Positions 7,576-17,434 of a DNA stretch of 64,000 nt are shown here, piece after piece. The stretch is from the NCBI RefSeq assembly GCF_000971985.1, contig NZ_LAQQ01000008.1:1-64000 (forward strand), given 5' to 3'. Both the position numbers and the translations under genes were made by a program. The notes beneath the pieces were generated by a model, which did no database searches, had not been told where the DNA came from, and saw only the letters and a program-made list of their open reading frames with translations. The stretch is from Paenibacillus dauci. GTDB taxonomy: Bacteria > Bacillota > Bacilli > Paenibacillales > Paenibacillaceae. How positions within the stretch are numbered: position 1 is the stretch's first letter; the number at the start of each line of letters is the position of its first letter.

Positions 7576-9660
7576 TTATACGGAGCAGCTAATGCACTCT
7601 TCAACTGTCAGACGCTTGGTACGAGTGTAATACAGGGACTTCAGGCCTTTGTGTGCTGCGTACAGATAGTAGCGAGCCAATTGACGGGTCGTTACATCAC
7701 TGCTTACATGCAGGACTGTAGAGATCCCTTGATCGACGTGCTGCTGGATCTCGGCGATCAGATCCAGAACTTTGAACTGATCCATAGTATAAGCGGATTT
7801 GTAGTAGAAATAGTTATCCTGCTGCATGTACGGCATTGGATAGTATGTGGTCGAGTTCGCATACGTACGTGTCTCGATCTGCTCTACAATCGGCATTACG
7901 CTGGATGTTGCATTCTGGATATAGGAAATGCTTGCTGTCGGCGCAATCGCCAGACGGTAGGCATGGTACAGACCATTTTTCATTACATCGGCTTTGAGGT
8001 TCTGCCAGTCTGCCGGTGTCGGGATGTACATGCTGCCAAATAGTTCTTGTACACGTGGCTTGGACGGACGATAGTCGGTCGCCAGATAACGGTCAAAGTA
8101 CACACCACTTGCATAGTCGGATTTATCAAAGTCCATGAATGTTTTGCCAGTCTCGCGTGCAATCTCCATGCTCTTCTCCAACGAGTAATAGTTCATCATC
8201 ATGAAGAAAGTACGTACGAAGTCGATTGCATCTTCGCTCTCGTAGGCAATTTTGTTTTTGGACAGATAGCCGTGCAGGTTCATAACGCCCAGACCTACAG
8301 AATGCATCTCACGGTTGGCTTTGGCTACACCCGGTGCATTAGCAATATTGGTCATATCACTTACCGAAGTCAGACCCATAATGCCTTCATGTACGGATTC
8401 ACGGATTTTGCCGAGTTCCATAACATTAACGATATTCAGGGAACCGAGGTTACAGCTGATATCGCGGCGGATAATATCATCTACGCCATAGTCCATGATT
8501 TCTGTTGTTTCCTGCAGCTGGAAAATCTCCGTGCACAGGTTGGACATTTTTACCGAACCGATGCCATTGAGGGCATGGAATTTGTTGGCGTTACTTTTGT
8601 TCATAATATAAGGATAGCCGGATTCCAGCTGGATGCTGGCAATCTTGGTCAGCATATCACGTGCGCTCATGATTGGCTTTTTCTTGACACGGTCATCCGC
8701 CATCAGCGTATCGTACATTTCGTCGATGTTCAGATCGTCGAGGTGCTTGCCGTATGCTTTGTATACACTATATGGTGCAAATACGTGCAGCAGCTCGTTA
8801 TCGGCTGCCAGCTTGTAGAAGCGGTTAGGCACGATCAGACCGATCGACAGTGTTTTCAGGCGAGTACGCTCGTCCGCATTGATCTTCTTGCTGTCCAGGA
8901 ACTCCAGGATATCCCAGCCGAAGATATTGTAGTACGCTGCGCCGGAACCTTTACGTTGACCCATTTGGTCGGCATAGGAGAAAGCATCCTCCATCAGCTT
9001 CAGAACAGGCATGATGCCTTTGGCTGCGCCTTCGACGCCTTTGATTGGCTCGCCGCGTCCACGAAGCTTGGACAGGTTAACCGCTACACCGCCGCCGATT
9101 TTGGACAGCTGCATGCAGGTATTCAGTACATAGTTGATCGAGTTCAGGGAATCATCCATTTCCAACAGGAAACAGGATACCATCTCTCCACGGCGACTCT
9201 TGCCGGCATTCAGGAATGTCGGTGTTGCCGGCTGCAGACGCTGTTCCATCATGGAACGTGCCAGCGTCTTGGCATTTTCGGCATTACCGCGTCCGAGATG
9301 CAGTGCTACAACGGCTACACGATCCGGATAGTGCTCCAGGTACTTCGCACGGTCATTTGTTTTTACCGCGTAGTCCTTGTAGAACTTGGAAGCTGCCATA
9401 TAGGAAGGGAACTGGAAGTTATAGCTGTGTGTAATCGCATATACTTCTTCCACGGCCTGCTCATTGTAATGCTGGTACATGTCCTCATAGTAATCGTTGT
9501 CGATCATGTAACGCACTTTGGACGAAGTGTCCGCGAAATGGATACTCTTCTCATCCACTTCCTTCATGTATTCCTGTACTGCTTCTTTATCTTTATCCAA
9601 ACGGAAAAATCCGTTATCATCACGCTGCATCAATAGGTTGTTCAATTCAATATGCCGCAA
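7576..9660 (-). CDS. nrdE: Ribonucleotide reductase class Ib, alpha subunit
   Basis: 694-residue catalytic subunit. Visible are the substrate-site and active-site segments (ATPTFLNAGKSRRGEMVSCFLLEMDDS with the reducible Cys, and NLCTEIFQ with the thiyl-radical Cys region) and a C-terminal ECISCSV tail carrying the redox-shuttle Cys pair. Unlike class Ia NrdA it lacks the N-terminal ATP-cone, as expected for NrdE. The start codon is TTG at 9660, with AGGAGG nine bases upstream inside the end of nrdI; the genes overlap by 14 bases. It forms the NDP reductase with NrdF. Confidence 0.96.
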   Translation of the reverse strand: MRHIELNNLLMQRDDNGFFRLDKDKEAVQEYMKEVDEKSIHFADTSSKVRYMIDNDYYEDMYQHYNEQAVEEVYAITHSYNFQFPSYMAASKFYKDYAVKTNDRAKYLEHYPDRVAVVALHLGRGNAENAKTLARSMMEQRLQPATPTFLNAGKSRRGEMVSCFLLEMDDSLNSINYVLNTCMQLSKIGGGVAVNLSKLRGRGEPIKGVEGAAKGIMPVLKLMEDAFSYADQMGQRKGSGAAYYNIFGWDILEFLDSKKINADERTRLKTLSIGLIVPNRFYKLAADNELLHVFAPYSVYKAYGKHLDDLNIDEMYDTLMADDRVKKKPIMSARDMLTKIASIQLESGYPYIMNKSNANKFHALNGIGSVKMSNLCTEIFQLQETTEIMDYGVDDIIRRDISCNLGSLNIVNVMELGKIRESVHEGIMGLTSVSDMTNIANAPGVAKANREMHSVGLGVMNLHGYLSKNKIAYESEDAIDFVRTFFMMMNYYSLEKSMEIARETGKTFMDFDKSDYASGVYFDRYLATDYRPSKPRVQELFGSMYIPTPADWQNLKADVMKNGLYHAYRLAIAPTASISYIQNATSSVMPIVEQIETRTYANSTTYYPMPYMQQDNYFYYKSAYTMDQFKVLDLIAEIQQHVDQGISTVLHVSSDVTTRQLARYYLYAAHKGLKSLYYTRTKRLTVEECISCSV

Positions 9661-10015
9661 TTTTCTCTACCTCCTGTACGAATCGTTGTGCGTCTCCTGT
9701 AGTGCCGGATAGTTCAAATTTATATACGACCGGAACGCCGTAGCGCTCCGATATCAAATCTGCACTCTTGCCGAAGTTCTCGCCCCAGTTACGGTTGCCG
9801 CTGGCTGCTACGCCAAGCAGACGGCCATGGTTTTTTTCCAGAAAATGAGTCACCTTCTCGGGAACCTGACCGAAGCCGGTTGTGTAGGTGACCAATACGA
9901 ATGGTTCATTCAGCTGCAGCGCCTCTTCAATCTGTACGGCCTGCACCGATGCATTTTTCAATTTTCCGATAAACCGTTTGACGTTGCCTGTCTTGGAATC
10001 ATATGCAATCAGCAT
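9647..10015 (-). CDS. nrdI: Flavodoxin-like NrdI
   Basis: 122-residue flavoprotein opening with MLIAYDSKTGNVKRFIGKL (phosphate-binding loop) and containing YTTGFGQVPEKV and ASGNRNWGENFG, both typical of NrdI. It activates the dimanganese-tyrosyl radical cofactor of NrdF by delivering an oxidant. The open frame begins with a TTG nine codons upstream, but GAAGGAG directly precedes that stretch. ATG 10015 matches the family N terminus and sits 12 bases from the site. First gene of the nrd cluster. Confidence 0.93.
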   Translation of the reverse strand: MLIAYDSKTGNVKRFIGKLKNASVQAVQIEEALQLNEPFVLVTYTTGFGQVPEKVTHFLEKNHGRLLGVAASGNRNWGENFGKSADLISERYGVPVVYKFELSGTTGDAQRFVQEVEKIAAY

Positions 10016-10036
10016 GTGGGATGACATCTCCTTCTC

Positions 10037-10052
10037 ACTCAATATATAGTGT
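10037..10052 (-). promoter_or_regulatory. NrdR-box-like site 1
   Basis: Plus-strand ACTCAATATATAGTGT resembles the NrdR box (ACACTATATNTAGTGT-type palindrome) with a degenerate left half. It lies about 20 bases before nrdI and touches the foot of a perfect hairpin. Confidence 0.5.
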
Positions 10053-10092
10053 CGCTGACGGTTCTTTATTTATAAAGAACCGTCAGCGACAC
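10049..10092. other. Perfect 19-bp hairpin in the nrd leader
   Basis: GTGTCGCTGACGGTTCTTT (10049-10067) is exactly complementary to 10074-10092, with a six-base AT loop. On the minus strand it lies just ahead of the nrdI ribosome binding site and shares its edge with an NrdR-box-like sequence. Confidence 0.85.
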
Positions 10093-10224
10093 ACGCGTTT
10101 CCGAAGCAACAAAGTACTGAAAACCCTTGCTACTCCAGCTTAATTTCTCTTAACAAGCATTACCCATATACCGCACGTTAAAACATTCCGTAACGCAATA
10201 TGTAGGAGCTGTTCTAAACTTTAA

Positions 10225-10240
10225 ACGCTATATATAGTGT
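10225..10240 (-). promoter_or_regulatory. NrdR-box-like site 2
   Basis: ACGCTATATATAGTGT matches the NrdR-box palindrome at all but one or two positions. It is about 210 bases upstream of nrdI. Confidence 0.6.
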
Positions 10241-10380
10241 TGTCAATAGGACCAACCAGCGAGAAAGCAGCATCCAAAATAGCCGTAAAAAGCAGATAAC
10301 AAGTAAAATCTCCATGTATTCCGGCTTATTTGAACGCTACCTATCTGGTGAAAACTATTCAAAAAAATAATTCACTTGAC

Positions 10381-10396
10381 ACACTATATCTAGTGT
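10381..10396 (-). promoter_or_regulatory. NrdR box 3 (near-perfect)
   Basis: ACACTATATCTAGTGT is a textbook NrdR box, extended to ACACACTATATCTAGTGTGT. It is ~365 bases upstream of nrdI and ~215 bases past the zinc-ribbon gene stop. With sites 1 and 2 it fills the otherwise gene-free 10.1-10.6 kb gap and indicates NrdR repression of the nrd operon. Confidence 0.75.
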
Positions 10397-10609
10397 GTTT
10401 TTTCAAACCATCTTTACTATCATTTCCAGATTATGAAATGAAGTTAGACAGTCATCACGATAGACACTCAAGTTTAAAATTTTACTGCTTTCAACATGAA
10501 AAAGCAAATGAAACTTATATAAAAATATAGATTTTTTTGACCTGTCATTTGTAGCGCTCCATGATAGCGGTTTATCCTGGAAGGCAGTCTGTCCGTTGGT
10601 CAGAGACAC

Positions 10610-11221
10610 TCATTTTTTTCGCTGCATACGCTGCAGCAGACGAATCAAGTCATTGCGATTTTTGGCCTCTTTCATATACTTGGGCAGCCGGTAGGAAGCG
10701 GTACGTACATGGCTAGAATTCGGTCTTTCGCGTAAACTTGCTGCAATATAGTCGATTAGATAGGTAAGATGCTCCCGGTTAACCGCCCAGACCATCTTGC
10801 CGCGATAATAATCAAGGAAATACAATTCCTGATCGAAAAAGGGATCGCGCCCATTACGTATGTCCGATCCTGTCCAGACGGAACTTTCTCGTTTGTGGAG
10901 CTCTACGATATTATCCGTATGGCATGCCGGACAAATAATATGTACATGTTTTTGGGTAAATTGACGTTCATCTTTGACCGGTTCGTTGAACCAGCATTCG
11001 CAGGCCGTGCAGATCGCTGCAGCAGAATACGTATAATCGGGCTCCGCCAGCTTCCGGTAAAAGCAGGAATGACAAAAAAGTTCGATGTTCTCTCTATTGG
11101 AATCGGCTCCGATATAGGCAGCACTTTGGCATTTGGGACATTTCACTACGATACTGCCCTTTCGGGCCAGTACATAGGGAACAGAGTAAGGCTCAAACAA
11201 AGGATCGACAAAACGTTTCAT
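10610..11221 (-). CDS. Zinc-ribbon (TFIIB-type) protein of unknown function
   Basis: 203-residue protein with three Cys-x-x-Cys knuckle pairs in the first ~105 residues: CPKCQSAAYIG, CHSCFYRKL and later CTACECWF / CPACHTDNI, forming two or three zinc ribbons. The C-terminal half is Cys-free with an aromatic FFDQELYFLDYYRGKMVWAVNREHLTYLIDYI segment and a basic tail (RLLQRMQRKK). Such proteins are annotated in Paenibacillaceae as TFIIB-type zinc-ribbon proteins; the role is not known and nucleic-acid binding is only a guess. The start is ATG 11221 (a TTG precedes it) with GGAGGAG seven bases upstream. It stands alone. Confidence 0.7.
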   Translation of the reverse strand: MKRFVDPLFEPYSVPYVLARKGSIVVKCPKCQSAAYIGADSNRENIELFCHSCFYRKLAEPDYTYSAAAICTACECWFNEPVKDERQFTQKHVHIICPACHTDNIVELHKRESSVWTGSDIRNGRDPFFDQELYFLDYYRGKMVWAVNREHLTYLIDYIAASLRERPNSSHVRTASYRLPKYMKEAKNRNDLIRLLQRMQRKK

Positions 11222-11464
11222 CAATTGCTCCTCCTTTTTTGGGGAAATCTCATTTCATGATAGATCTTGATTCTCAAGTATAACTTTCTCTTTCTGTAGC
11301 AACAACCGGCTGGAAACTTCGCTCTCCTTCAGAGCAGAAGCAGGAGACTGAAAAATGCACATGCTTTCCTGAGAAATGCACACGGTTTTTGATTGAATCC
11401 AATTCCATATATTGTAATAATTAAACATGCATCTGAAAGCGTATACAAAATAAGGAGGTAGTTT

Positions 11465-12550
11465 ATGAGAAATTCGGTCTTCAAGTATGTATTGCTCGCT
11501 GTTCTGATCATGGTGTGCGGATTGTCTCCGCTCTCTACCACTTCTGTCTCTGCTGCTGCACCTTCGGTCGGTTCCATACCGGCTTCCTCCATCCCTGCGC
11601 CTTCCGGCAAGGGCGTCATGACGTTCAAAGTCATGAATGCCACCAATGGAGCCTATCCGGACAATCGTGTCTATTGGGGCATCCTGGGCATTAATCCCGA
11701 GACCAAGCAGTGGAGCTACCTGACCAGCACAGGCCAACTGCAGCCTATCTCCGCAGCGTTGAATGACGCTCCCGGACATCTGACCAAAAACGGCGTCAAC
11801 TATGCCAATATCTATAGTACCATCAGCCAGGCCGAATGGGTAAGCCTACCGAAAATGGATTCCGGACGCATGTTTATTTGTGTGGGTTCGCCTTGTTATA
11901 TTAAGACTTTCAATGATGGATTTGCTGGACCGGATATCAACAACCCAACCGATCCGAATCTGGATGTTTATTTTGACTTTGTAGAATTTACAGTAGATAA
12001 CACCGGTTACCATGGCAATACGACTCGTGTTGATGGATTCGGATTCCCATTGCAACATCGTCTGGTGAATCGTGCAGGCAACTATGACCGTACAGTGGGC
12101 GAACTGGAGTCCGAGACACGCGCGAGTATCTTCAGTAAGTATCGCAGTGAAGTGCCGACAGCGTTCAAAGGATTGGCCGATGTGCAGGCACCTTATCGCA
12201 TCGTAGCGCCGATTCATGGCTCGTTCAAAGCTGGTGGTGCGAATGCCAATTACTTTGGCAGCTACGGCGGCGGCTATAACACGCAGGAGATTCTACTCTG
12301 CAATGGCAGACTGCAGGAATCGCCTGGTATCTGTTCTGCGATCAACCGCCATGTCTATGAGAATCAGGCGAACTGGAATAATGTATCTGCCTATTACCAG
12401 GCAGCGCCTGCCAACTATTATGCCAAGTTCTGGCATGATCACAGTATCGGCCGCCTTGCTTATGGATTCGCCTATGATGATTATAATCAGCAGGCTGCCT
12501 ATCTGGAAGTCGGTGATCCAAAAGGATTGATTGTACGGGTAGGCTGGTAA
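11465..12550 (+). CDS. Secreted GH64 beta-1,3-glucanase
   Basis: 361 residues with a Sec signal peptide (MRNSVFKYVLLAVLIMVCGLS ... SVSA, cleavage near residue 31). The mature protein resembles glycoside hydrolase family 64 (laminaripentaose-producing, thaumatin-like fold). Supporting segments are DNRVYWGILGINPETKQW near the start, a central VYFDFVEFTVD ... NTTRVDGFGFPLQHRL region holding the acidic Glu and Asp expected to be catalytic, and a YNTQEILLCNGRL ... AINRHV module. It should cleave beta-1,3-glucan from fungi or plants outside the cell. No carbohydrate-binding module is attached. AAGGAGG precedes the start by six bases. Monocistronic, ended by a hairpin shared with the convergent chemoreceptor. 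Confidence 0.88.
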   Translation: MRNSVFKYVLLAVLIMVCGLSPLSTTSVSAAAPSVGSIPASSIPAPSGKGVMTFKVMNATNGAYPDNRVYWGILGINPETKQWSYLTSTGQLQPISAALNDAPGHLTKNGVNYANIYSTISQAEWVSLPKMDSGRMFICVGSPCYIKTFNDGFAGPDINNPTDPNLDVYFDFVEFTVDNTGYHGNTTRVDGFGFPLQHRLVNRAGNYDRTVGELESETRASIFSKYRSEVPTAFKGLADVQAPYRIVAPIHGSFKAGGANANYFGSYGGGYNTQEILLCNGRLQESPGICSAINRHVYENQANWNNVSAYYQAAPANYYAKFWHDHSIGRLAYGFAYDDYNQQAAYLEVGDPKGLIVRVGW

Positions 12551-12629
12551 TTCATCATCACCATTGTATGAGATTTTGCTGCTATCATTATCATTCTGAA
12601 GTGAAACCATTCTAGTCAGTCCCAACACA

Positions 12630-12680
12630 AAAAGCCCTGCATAACCGGCAGAATACATCTGCTGGCTGCAGGACTTTTTT
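12630..12680 (+). terminator. Terminator between GH64 and chemoreceptor genes
   Basis: AAAGCCCTGCA pairs with TGCAGGACTTT (12636-12641 with 12667-12672 and neighbours), with an inner GGCAGA/TCTGC stem, then a T6 run. The complementary A run suggests it works in both directions. Confidence 0.8.
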
Positions 12681-12724
12681 ATATTGCTTTTATATGAATT
12701 CAAAATGAACAATAGAAGCTTCGA

Positions 12725-14428
12725 TTATAGCTTGAATCGATCTACAATCCGATTCATCTCTTCAGCCATCTCGGACAAAGCCGAAGCACTGGAAGACAGT
12801 TCGTGCATGGATGCAGACTGCTGCTCCGAAGCGGCTGAGATTTTCTGAATCTCATCTGAGGAATATTCTACACTTTGAACAATGCCGGTGATAGATTGTT
12901 CCATTGCTGCAGCACTTCGGTTAACGCTGCCCGACAGCTGTGCCGCTTCACGGCTCTGCATAGCTACTTCATTGACAGATTGTTTGATATCTTCAAATAA
13001 AGCGCCGGTCGTTCTCATGGATTCGGTACCACTCAGAATCTGCTCGGCTGTCATATCCATGGCTTGATGAAGACGATCCGTATCCTGCTGGATCGATTCG
13101 ATCATGCTGACGATCTGCCCGGCAGACGTGGAGGACTGCTCGGCCAGCTTCTGCACTTCGGCGGCAACAACCGCGAATCCTTTGCCATGTTCTCCAGCTC
13201 GCGCGGCTTCGATAGCGGCATTCAGAGCGAGCAGATTGGTCTGTCCGGCGATCCCGGTAATAATCCCGACGATACTGCCGATCTCCTGTGAACGGCTTCT
13301 CAGCTCATTGACTACACCGTTCATTTCATTCATTCGTGCCTGGGCCGTCTCCATTCGTCCGGCTGCTTCGGTGACCACGCCTGTTCCGTTAATCGAATGG
13401 TCGGCAGCTGTCTGGGCAGACTGGCTCACCTGTTCCATCCGGTTATCGATCTCCTGAATATTGGCGGAGATTTCCTGTACCAGTATGGCTCCCTGCTCCG
13501 ATTGGCTCGCCTGATCGGCAGAACGGTCAGCCATGGAGACCAGTGACTCGGTCGTATGGGCGGAAGTTGAAGCATTTTCCTCGGCAATAGCAGTCAGTTC
13601 TTCGGCAGAGCCGTTAAGCCGCTGGGACGTTTCATTTACTTCGGTAATGACTCTGTTCAGGGAATGTCCCATATGCTGCAGTCCTTTGGCGAGATCGCCG
13701 AGTTCATCCTTTACATCAACCGGAAGTTCAGACGTGCGGGTCAGATCGCCTTCGGCAATATAGTTGACCTGATCCAGCATCTGGTGCAGTGGACGAATGA
13801 TCATGCGCGAAATCACCAAAGCAAGTATGCTTCCAATTACGATCGCTGCAATCACCGCAGCCCATGTTATCAAGCGGGCCAGATTAAACTCGCTCAGTTG
13901 TTCATCTGCTGAACCTGTCACATCATTTACATTATGATCGACCAGTTTGCTTAGTACTTCATTCATGGATTCCAGCATCGGTGACGCATCCTGCTGCAGA
14001 CTCATAGCCAGTGTATCGTTATTGGCATCAGAAGCAGCTGTAATCTGCGGAATGGTAGCCGTATAACTGGTCCAGCTTTTCTTAAAGGAATTATACATCT
14101 GGATCTCCTGATCATCGGACAGATCCGCCTCATACAGCTGCATATTCTTGGCAATACTGGCGCTTGTGCTGTTGATCTCCGAATTAATCTGCTGCATGGC
14201 TGTATCGTCTTGCTCAATAATACTGCGCAGCACGAGATTCTCTACATCGGTTACTTCATCATTGATCTGATACAGGGATACCAGACTGGGGATGCTGTTG
14301 CTTCGGATATCTGTAGCATTGTCTCCTATCGAATCCAGTCGCATCGATACGAGTACGCCCAGAATCAGTATCAACACCATCATACCGGCAAATCCACTTA
14401 ATAATTTGGCACGTACAGTCATTCTCAC
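12725..14428 (-). CDS. Methyl-accepting chemotaxis protein
   Basis: 567-residue membrane chemoreceptor: first transmembrane helix at residues ~5-30 ([19 protein letters not shown]), a ~150-residue extracytoplasmic four-helix-bundle-type sensor (4HB_MCP-like), a second transmembrane helix ([21 protein letters not shown]), a HAMP linker ([22 protein letters not shown]), then a long coiled-coil signalling domain with the invariant hairpin tip [32 protein letters not shown]. It transmits ligand signals to CheA/CheW. The likely start is GTG 14428, ten bases from GGAGG; other possibilities are ATG 14422 or an upstream ATG at 14461. The ligand is unknown; neighbours are polysaccharide degraders. Confidence 0.93.
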   Translation of the reverse strand: MRMTVRAKLLSGFAGMMVLILILGVLVSMRLDSIGDNATDIRSNSIPSLVSLYQINDEVTDVENLVLRSIIEQDDTAMQQINSEINSTSASIAKNMQLYEADLSDDQEIQMYNSFKKSWTSYTATIPQITAASDANNDTLAMSLQQDASPMLESMNEVLSKLVDHNVNDVTGSADEQLSEFNLARLITWAAVIAAIVIGSILALVISRMIIRPLHQMLDQVNYIAEGDLTRTSELPVDVKDELGDLAKGLQHMGHSLNRVITEVNETSQRLNGSAEELTAIAEENASTSAHTTESLVSMADRSADQASQSEQGAILVQEISANIQEIDNRMEQVSQSAQTAADHSINGTGVVTEAAGRMETAQARMNEMNGVVNELRSRSQEIGSIVGIITGIAGQTNLLALNAAIEAARAGEHGKGFAVVAAEVQKLAEQSSTSAGQIVSMIESIQQDTDRLHQAMDMTAEQILSGTESMRTTGALFEDIKQSVNEVAMQSREAAQLSGSVNRSAAAMEQSITGIVQSVEYSSDEIQKISAASEQQSASMHELSSSASALSEMAEEMNRIVDRFKL

Positions 14429-14635
14429 AGTTCTTGTTCCTCCATCGTTCCTAATTCTCAATTATTAGTTGTTACTACAACTTTTCATATACTATTCATT
14501 TCGACATAAATAGACGTTTTCATTACCTATTTTCTGAAAATAATTTTGTGAGCTTGTGCTATGTACGGTTGTTGACCGATAAACCTTCCTCATCAAGTAT
14601 AAAAAAAGATGATGCGAGGCGTCCGGAAAAAGATA

Positions 14636-14696
14636 CAAAAAAAGCCCTGTACAATCAGCTGCTTTATGAATTCAGCAGACCGTTGTACAGGGCACA
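14636..14696 (-). terminator. Terminator of the PL11 lyase gene
   Basis: GCCCTGTACAA (14644-14654) pairs exactly with TTGTACAGGGC (14683-14693), with an inner CAGCTGCT/AGCAG pairing. On the minus strand a T7 run follows. It lies ~165 bases after the lyase stop. The rest of 14429-14857 contains no gene. Confidence 0.85.
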
Positions 14697-14857
14697 ATAC
14701 GATATGGGTAATCGGGTTTAGTAACTGCGTGATTATCCTGCAAATATGCAGCACTTCTATTTACAATTGCATATTATAGTTGATTGCCGGGAAACATCTA
14801 CCGAATTCGAAACGATCGATCCTACTGCTGGAGTAAGTGTATCTCGCGAATTCCCGT

Positions 14858-17383
14858 TTACTTGCGACCCGGTGTATAAAAGTCCGGCTTCGGTACCCGT
14901 GACCAGTCTGTATCGGAAGCCAGATAGAAGCTGGTATAACTTGGCTGGTTGTAGGCTGTATTCTGGCGTGCAATGCCTGTGCGATACTGGGTATCATGCA
15001 TCAGGGTGTACAGTTTGTGGTTGGTCACTTCGGTACTGAGATAGATACGGATCGCCGAACTGTCTGCCGTGCGCAGCAGCAGCTCTTCACGCCAGTCTCC
15101 GAAAATGTCCGCGACCAGCGACGGATTGCCTTTGGTGCCGTTATTCGTCAGAGTACCATTGGCTACGAGCACCGGTCCCTTTTGCCAGTTCTGGATACTT
15201 GGCGTTACTTCCAGTGCACCATCTACGACCTGGGTCGTCATATCTGCGCTCCATTTGATATTCATATTCGTACCCGGTGCGCTCCGGCCAATCAGCTCAC
15301 CACTGGCTGTACGCAGATCGGTCGCCCATGCTTCCAGACCTGGGCGGGTAGGATCGATATCGCCGACCATGCCGCGACCGGTATCCTTGCCACTATAGGC
15401 ACCGAACAGCACTTTGCCGGTCGCTGCATCGCGCATGGCATAACCATACGGTGCATACGTTCCGCCTTCATGTACCATATAGATCTCCATGCCTGGATGC
15501 GATGGGTCCAGATCGGACACATGCAGTGCATCGCCATGACCCAGCTTGGCAATCTGTCCAGGTATGGCACTGCCTGCCGGCATCACGTCTGTCGAGCTGT
15601 ACAGCAGGCTGCCGTCATTGTCTACTGTACCGGAACCATAGACGATCTCATCTTTGCCGTCACCATCCACATCCGCTGCGGTCAGCGAGTGGGCACCTTG
15701 CCCAGCCAGCGGTCCCAGATCCGGATCGGTACCGTCACGACCATGCGGTCCATCATTGAACGGGTTGCTCATGATCGCCCAGCCGCTATCGGCTGTCCAG
15801 TCCTTGCCAATTTTCTTGCCATCCCAGTTGTAGGAGACAAGTGCTGCACGGGTATAATAACCGCGTGCGAATACAGCAGATGGGGTCTTGCCATTAACAT
15901 AGGCGACAGTCGCGAGGAAACGGTCTACACGGTTGCCCGGCTCAATGCGAGCCATTGCATAATCTCCCCACATCAGTCCATCATCTGTGCGCTCCGGCTC
16001 GTAACGAACCGTGTCTTCTTCCTTGCCGCTGCGTCCTTCGAATACAGTCATGTATTCCGGACCCTTTACGATAAAGCCTTCAAAATCGCGCAGATTGTTG
16101 CGCGTACTGCGGGCAGGAGCATAGACATCCATAAAGTAATCGGTCAGCGCTTTGGCATCTTGGAGGGACAACGGATACTGATACTTCGGTGCGATGCCAA
16201 AGCATTCTTCCAGTGTCTTCGGCCAGTGACCATTTTTCACTTCAGGATGCTCGCTCCAGTTCTGGAACATCTGCACCACATGATCATAATAATCCGTACT
16301 GCTCATCCGGTAGTCATCACTATTGGAGTATCCGGCTTGACCATCTTCCTTGGGAAGGGAAATGTACTGCTCGGAGACGACATTGCCGCGTTTGCCATAA
16401 CGGGTAATCTTTGTTCCCGGTGCGGTCTTCATCATCAGTTCGGCTTTGCCATTCCCGTCAAAGTCATAAACAAGGAACTGGGTATAATGCGCTCCCGAGC
16501 GGATATTCACTCCCAGATCAATCCGGTACAGCAGGGTTCCATCGAGTCGATACGCATCAATGTACGTATTGCCGGTGTATCCTTTTTGAGAGACATCCTT
16601 GGCATTGGACGGATACCATTTGACGAAATATTCATACTCTCCGTCACCATCTACATCACCTACACTCATATCGTTGGCTGAATACGTATAAGCTTCACCT
16701 GTCGGAGTTACGCCATCCGCCGGTTTCTGCAGCGGCAGATCATAATAGGTATCATTCCATACTGTTGCCGGAGGGCTCCACTTTTGCTTATTCGGTCGGC
16801 TCAGACTCGCAGCACTGATGCCATAGTCGGCAGCATACTGCTTCAGCTGGGCAGAGCCTTCATCGGTCTGTGCACGATATGTAGCCGCATCTCCGCCCTG
16901 ATCTGCACTTGCCTGCTGCATAGCCTCTTGCTGGTAGACATCATCACTTACCTGATCTGCGGTAGCATCTGTTGTCAGCGAAGCACTGCTGTTATTACTA
17001 CCGGAACCCCGTGCAGACAGAGGCAGGACACGATAACTGTCTTTGACAGAACCCTGGCGATCCAGATAATTGGTACTGTCTTTTACAACGGTGACGAACT
17101 TGCCGTTGCGATACAAAGCAAAGTCTGTACCCGTCAGCCCAGTTTTGGAATAACCACTGACTTCATTGCCGAGCAGACGCCAGCTAATAAATATTCCATC
17201 GCTGGTCTTGGCTGCGACCAATCCGCGATCCAGACTCTCCAGTTGTACTCCTCGCTGCGAATGACTGCTACTCTGCACGCTCACCGGATCGGCGGCGGAT
17301 AATCCCCCAGTCGGAAGCACCAGTGCAATACCCAGTGCTACTGCCAGTGTCTTCACTGCCCATGAATGCTGCCTTTCTCTCAT
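14858..17383 (-). CDS. Secreted rhamnogalacturonan endolyase, PL11
   Basis: 841-residue exported polysaccharide lyase. Signal peptide: VKTLAVALGIALVLPTGGLSA. An N-terminal beta domain (residues ~40-120) opens with QLESLDRGLVAAKTSDGIFISWRLLG, typical of family PL11 (YesW/YesX type). The eight-bladed propeller follows, with repeated Ca-binding loops such as GDVDGDGEYEYFVKW, YDFDGNGKAELMMKTAPG, ADVDGDGKDEIVYG and a closing DWREELLLR. It cleaves the rhamnogalacturonan-I backbone of pectin. A Ser/Asn/Gln/Ala-rich stretch of roughly 80-90 residues (about residues 125-215) interrupts the N-terminal part and looks like an insertion. AGGAGA precedes the start, and a perfect cre site lies 36 bases upstream. 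Confidence 0.93.
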   Translation of the reverse strand: MRERQHSWAVKTLAVALGIALVLPTGGLSAADPVSVQSSSHSQRGVQLESLDRGLVAAKTSDGIFISWRLLGNEVSGYSKTGLTGTDFALYRNGKFVTVVKDSTNYLDRQGSVKDSYRVLPLSARGSGSNNSSASLTTDATADQVSDDVYQQEAMQQASADQGGDAATYRAQTDEGSAQLKQYAADYGISAASLSRPNKQKWSPPATVWNDTYYDLPLQKPADGVTPTGEAYTYSANDMSVGDVDGDGEYEYFVKWYPSNAKDVSQKGYTGNTYIDAYRLDGTLLYRIDLGVNIRSGAHYTQFLVYDFDGNGKAELMMKTAPGTKITRYGKRGNVVSEQYISLPKEDGQAGYSNSDDYRMSSTDYYDHVVQMFQNWSEHPEVKNGHWPKTLEECFGIAPKYQYPLSLQDAKALTDYFMDVYAPARSTRNNLRDFEGFIVKGPEYMTVFEGRSGKEEDTVRYEPERTDDGLMWGDYAMARIEPGNRVDRFLATVAYVNGKTPSAVFARGYYTRAALVSYNWDGKKIGKDWTADSGWAIMSNPFNDGPHGRDGTDPDLGPLAGQGAHSLTAADVDGDGKDEIVYGSGTVDNDGSLLYSSTDVMPAGSAIPGQIAKLGHGDALHVSDLDPSHPGMEIYMVHEGGTYAPYGYAMRDAATGKVLFGAYSGKDTGRGMVGDIDPTRPGLEAWATDLRTASGELIGRSAPGTNMNIKWSADMTTQVVDGALEVTPSIQNWQKGPVLVANGTLTNNGTKGNPSLVADIFGDWREELLLRTADSSAIRIYLSTEVTNHKLYTLMHDTQYRTGIARQNTAYNQPSYTSFYLASDTDWSRVPKPDFYTPGRK

Positions 17384-17418
17384 ACGTTATTCACTCTCCT
17401 CGAATAGTAGTGGGTAAT

Positions 17419-17434
17419 ATGATAACGCTTACAA
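17419..17434 (-). promoter_or_regulatory. Catabolite-responsive element (cre)
   Basis: ATGATAACGCTTACAA fits the CcpA consensus WTGNNARCGNWWWCAW at every position. It is 36 bases upstream of the PL11 start, where it would overlap the promoter, indicating glucose repression of pectin degradation. The remaining 17435-17889 stretch is AT-rich with no gene or recognisable riboswitch. Confidence 0.75.

Noticed and set aside
8047-9636. Long plus-strand open frame (529 codons) opposite nrdE
   Set aside because: It is the mirror of the nrdE coding strand, has no ribosome binding site, and its protein is Cys/His/Ile-rich with no recognisable domain.
14996-16681. 561-codon plus-strand frame opposite the PL11 gene
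   Set aside because: Antisense shadow of a well-identified lyase; composition and lack of a start signal argue against coding.
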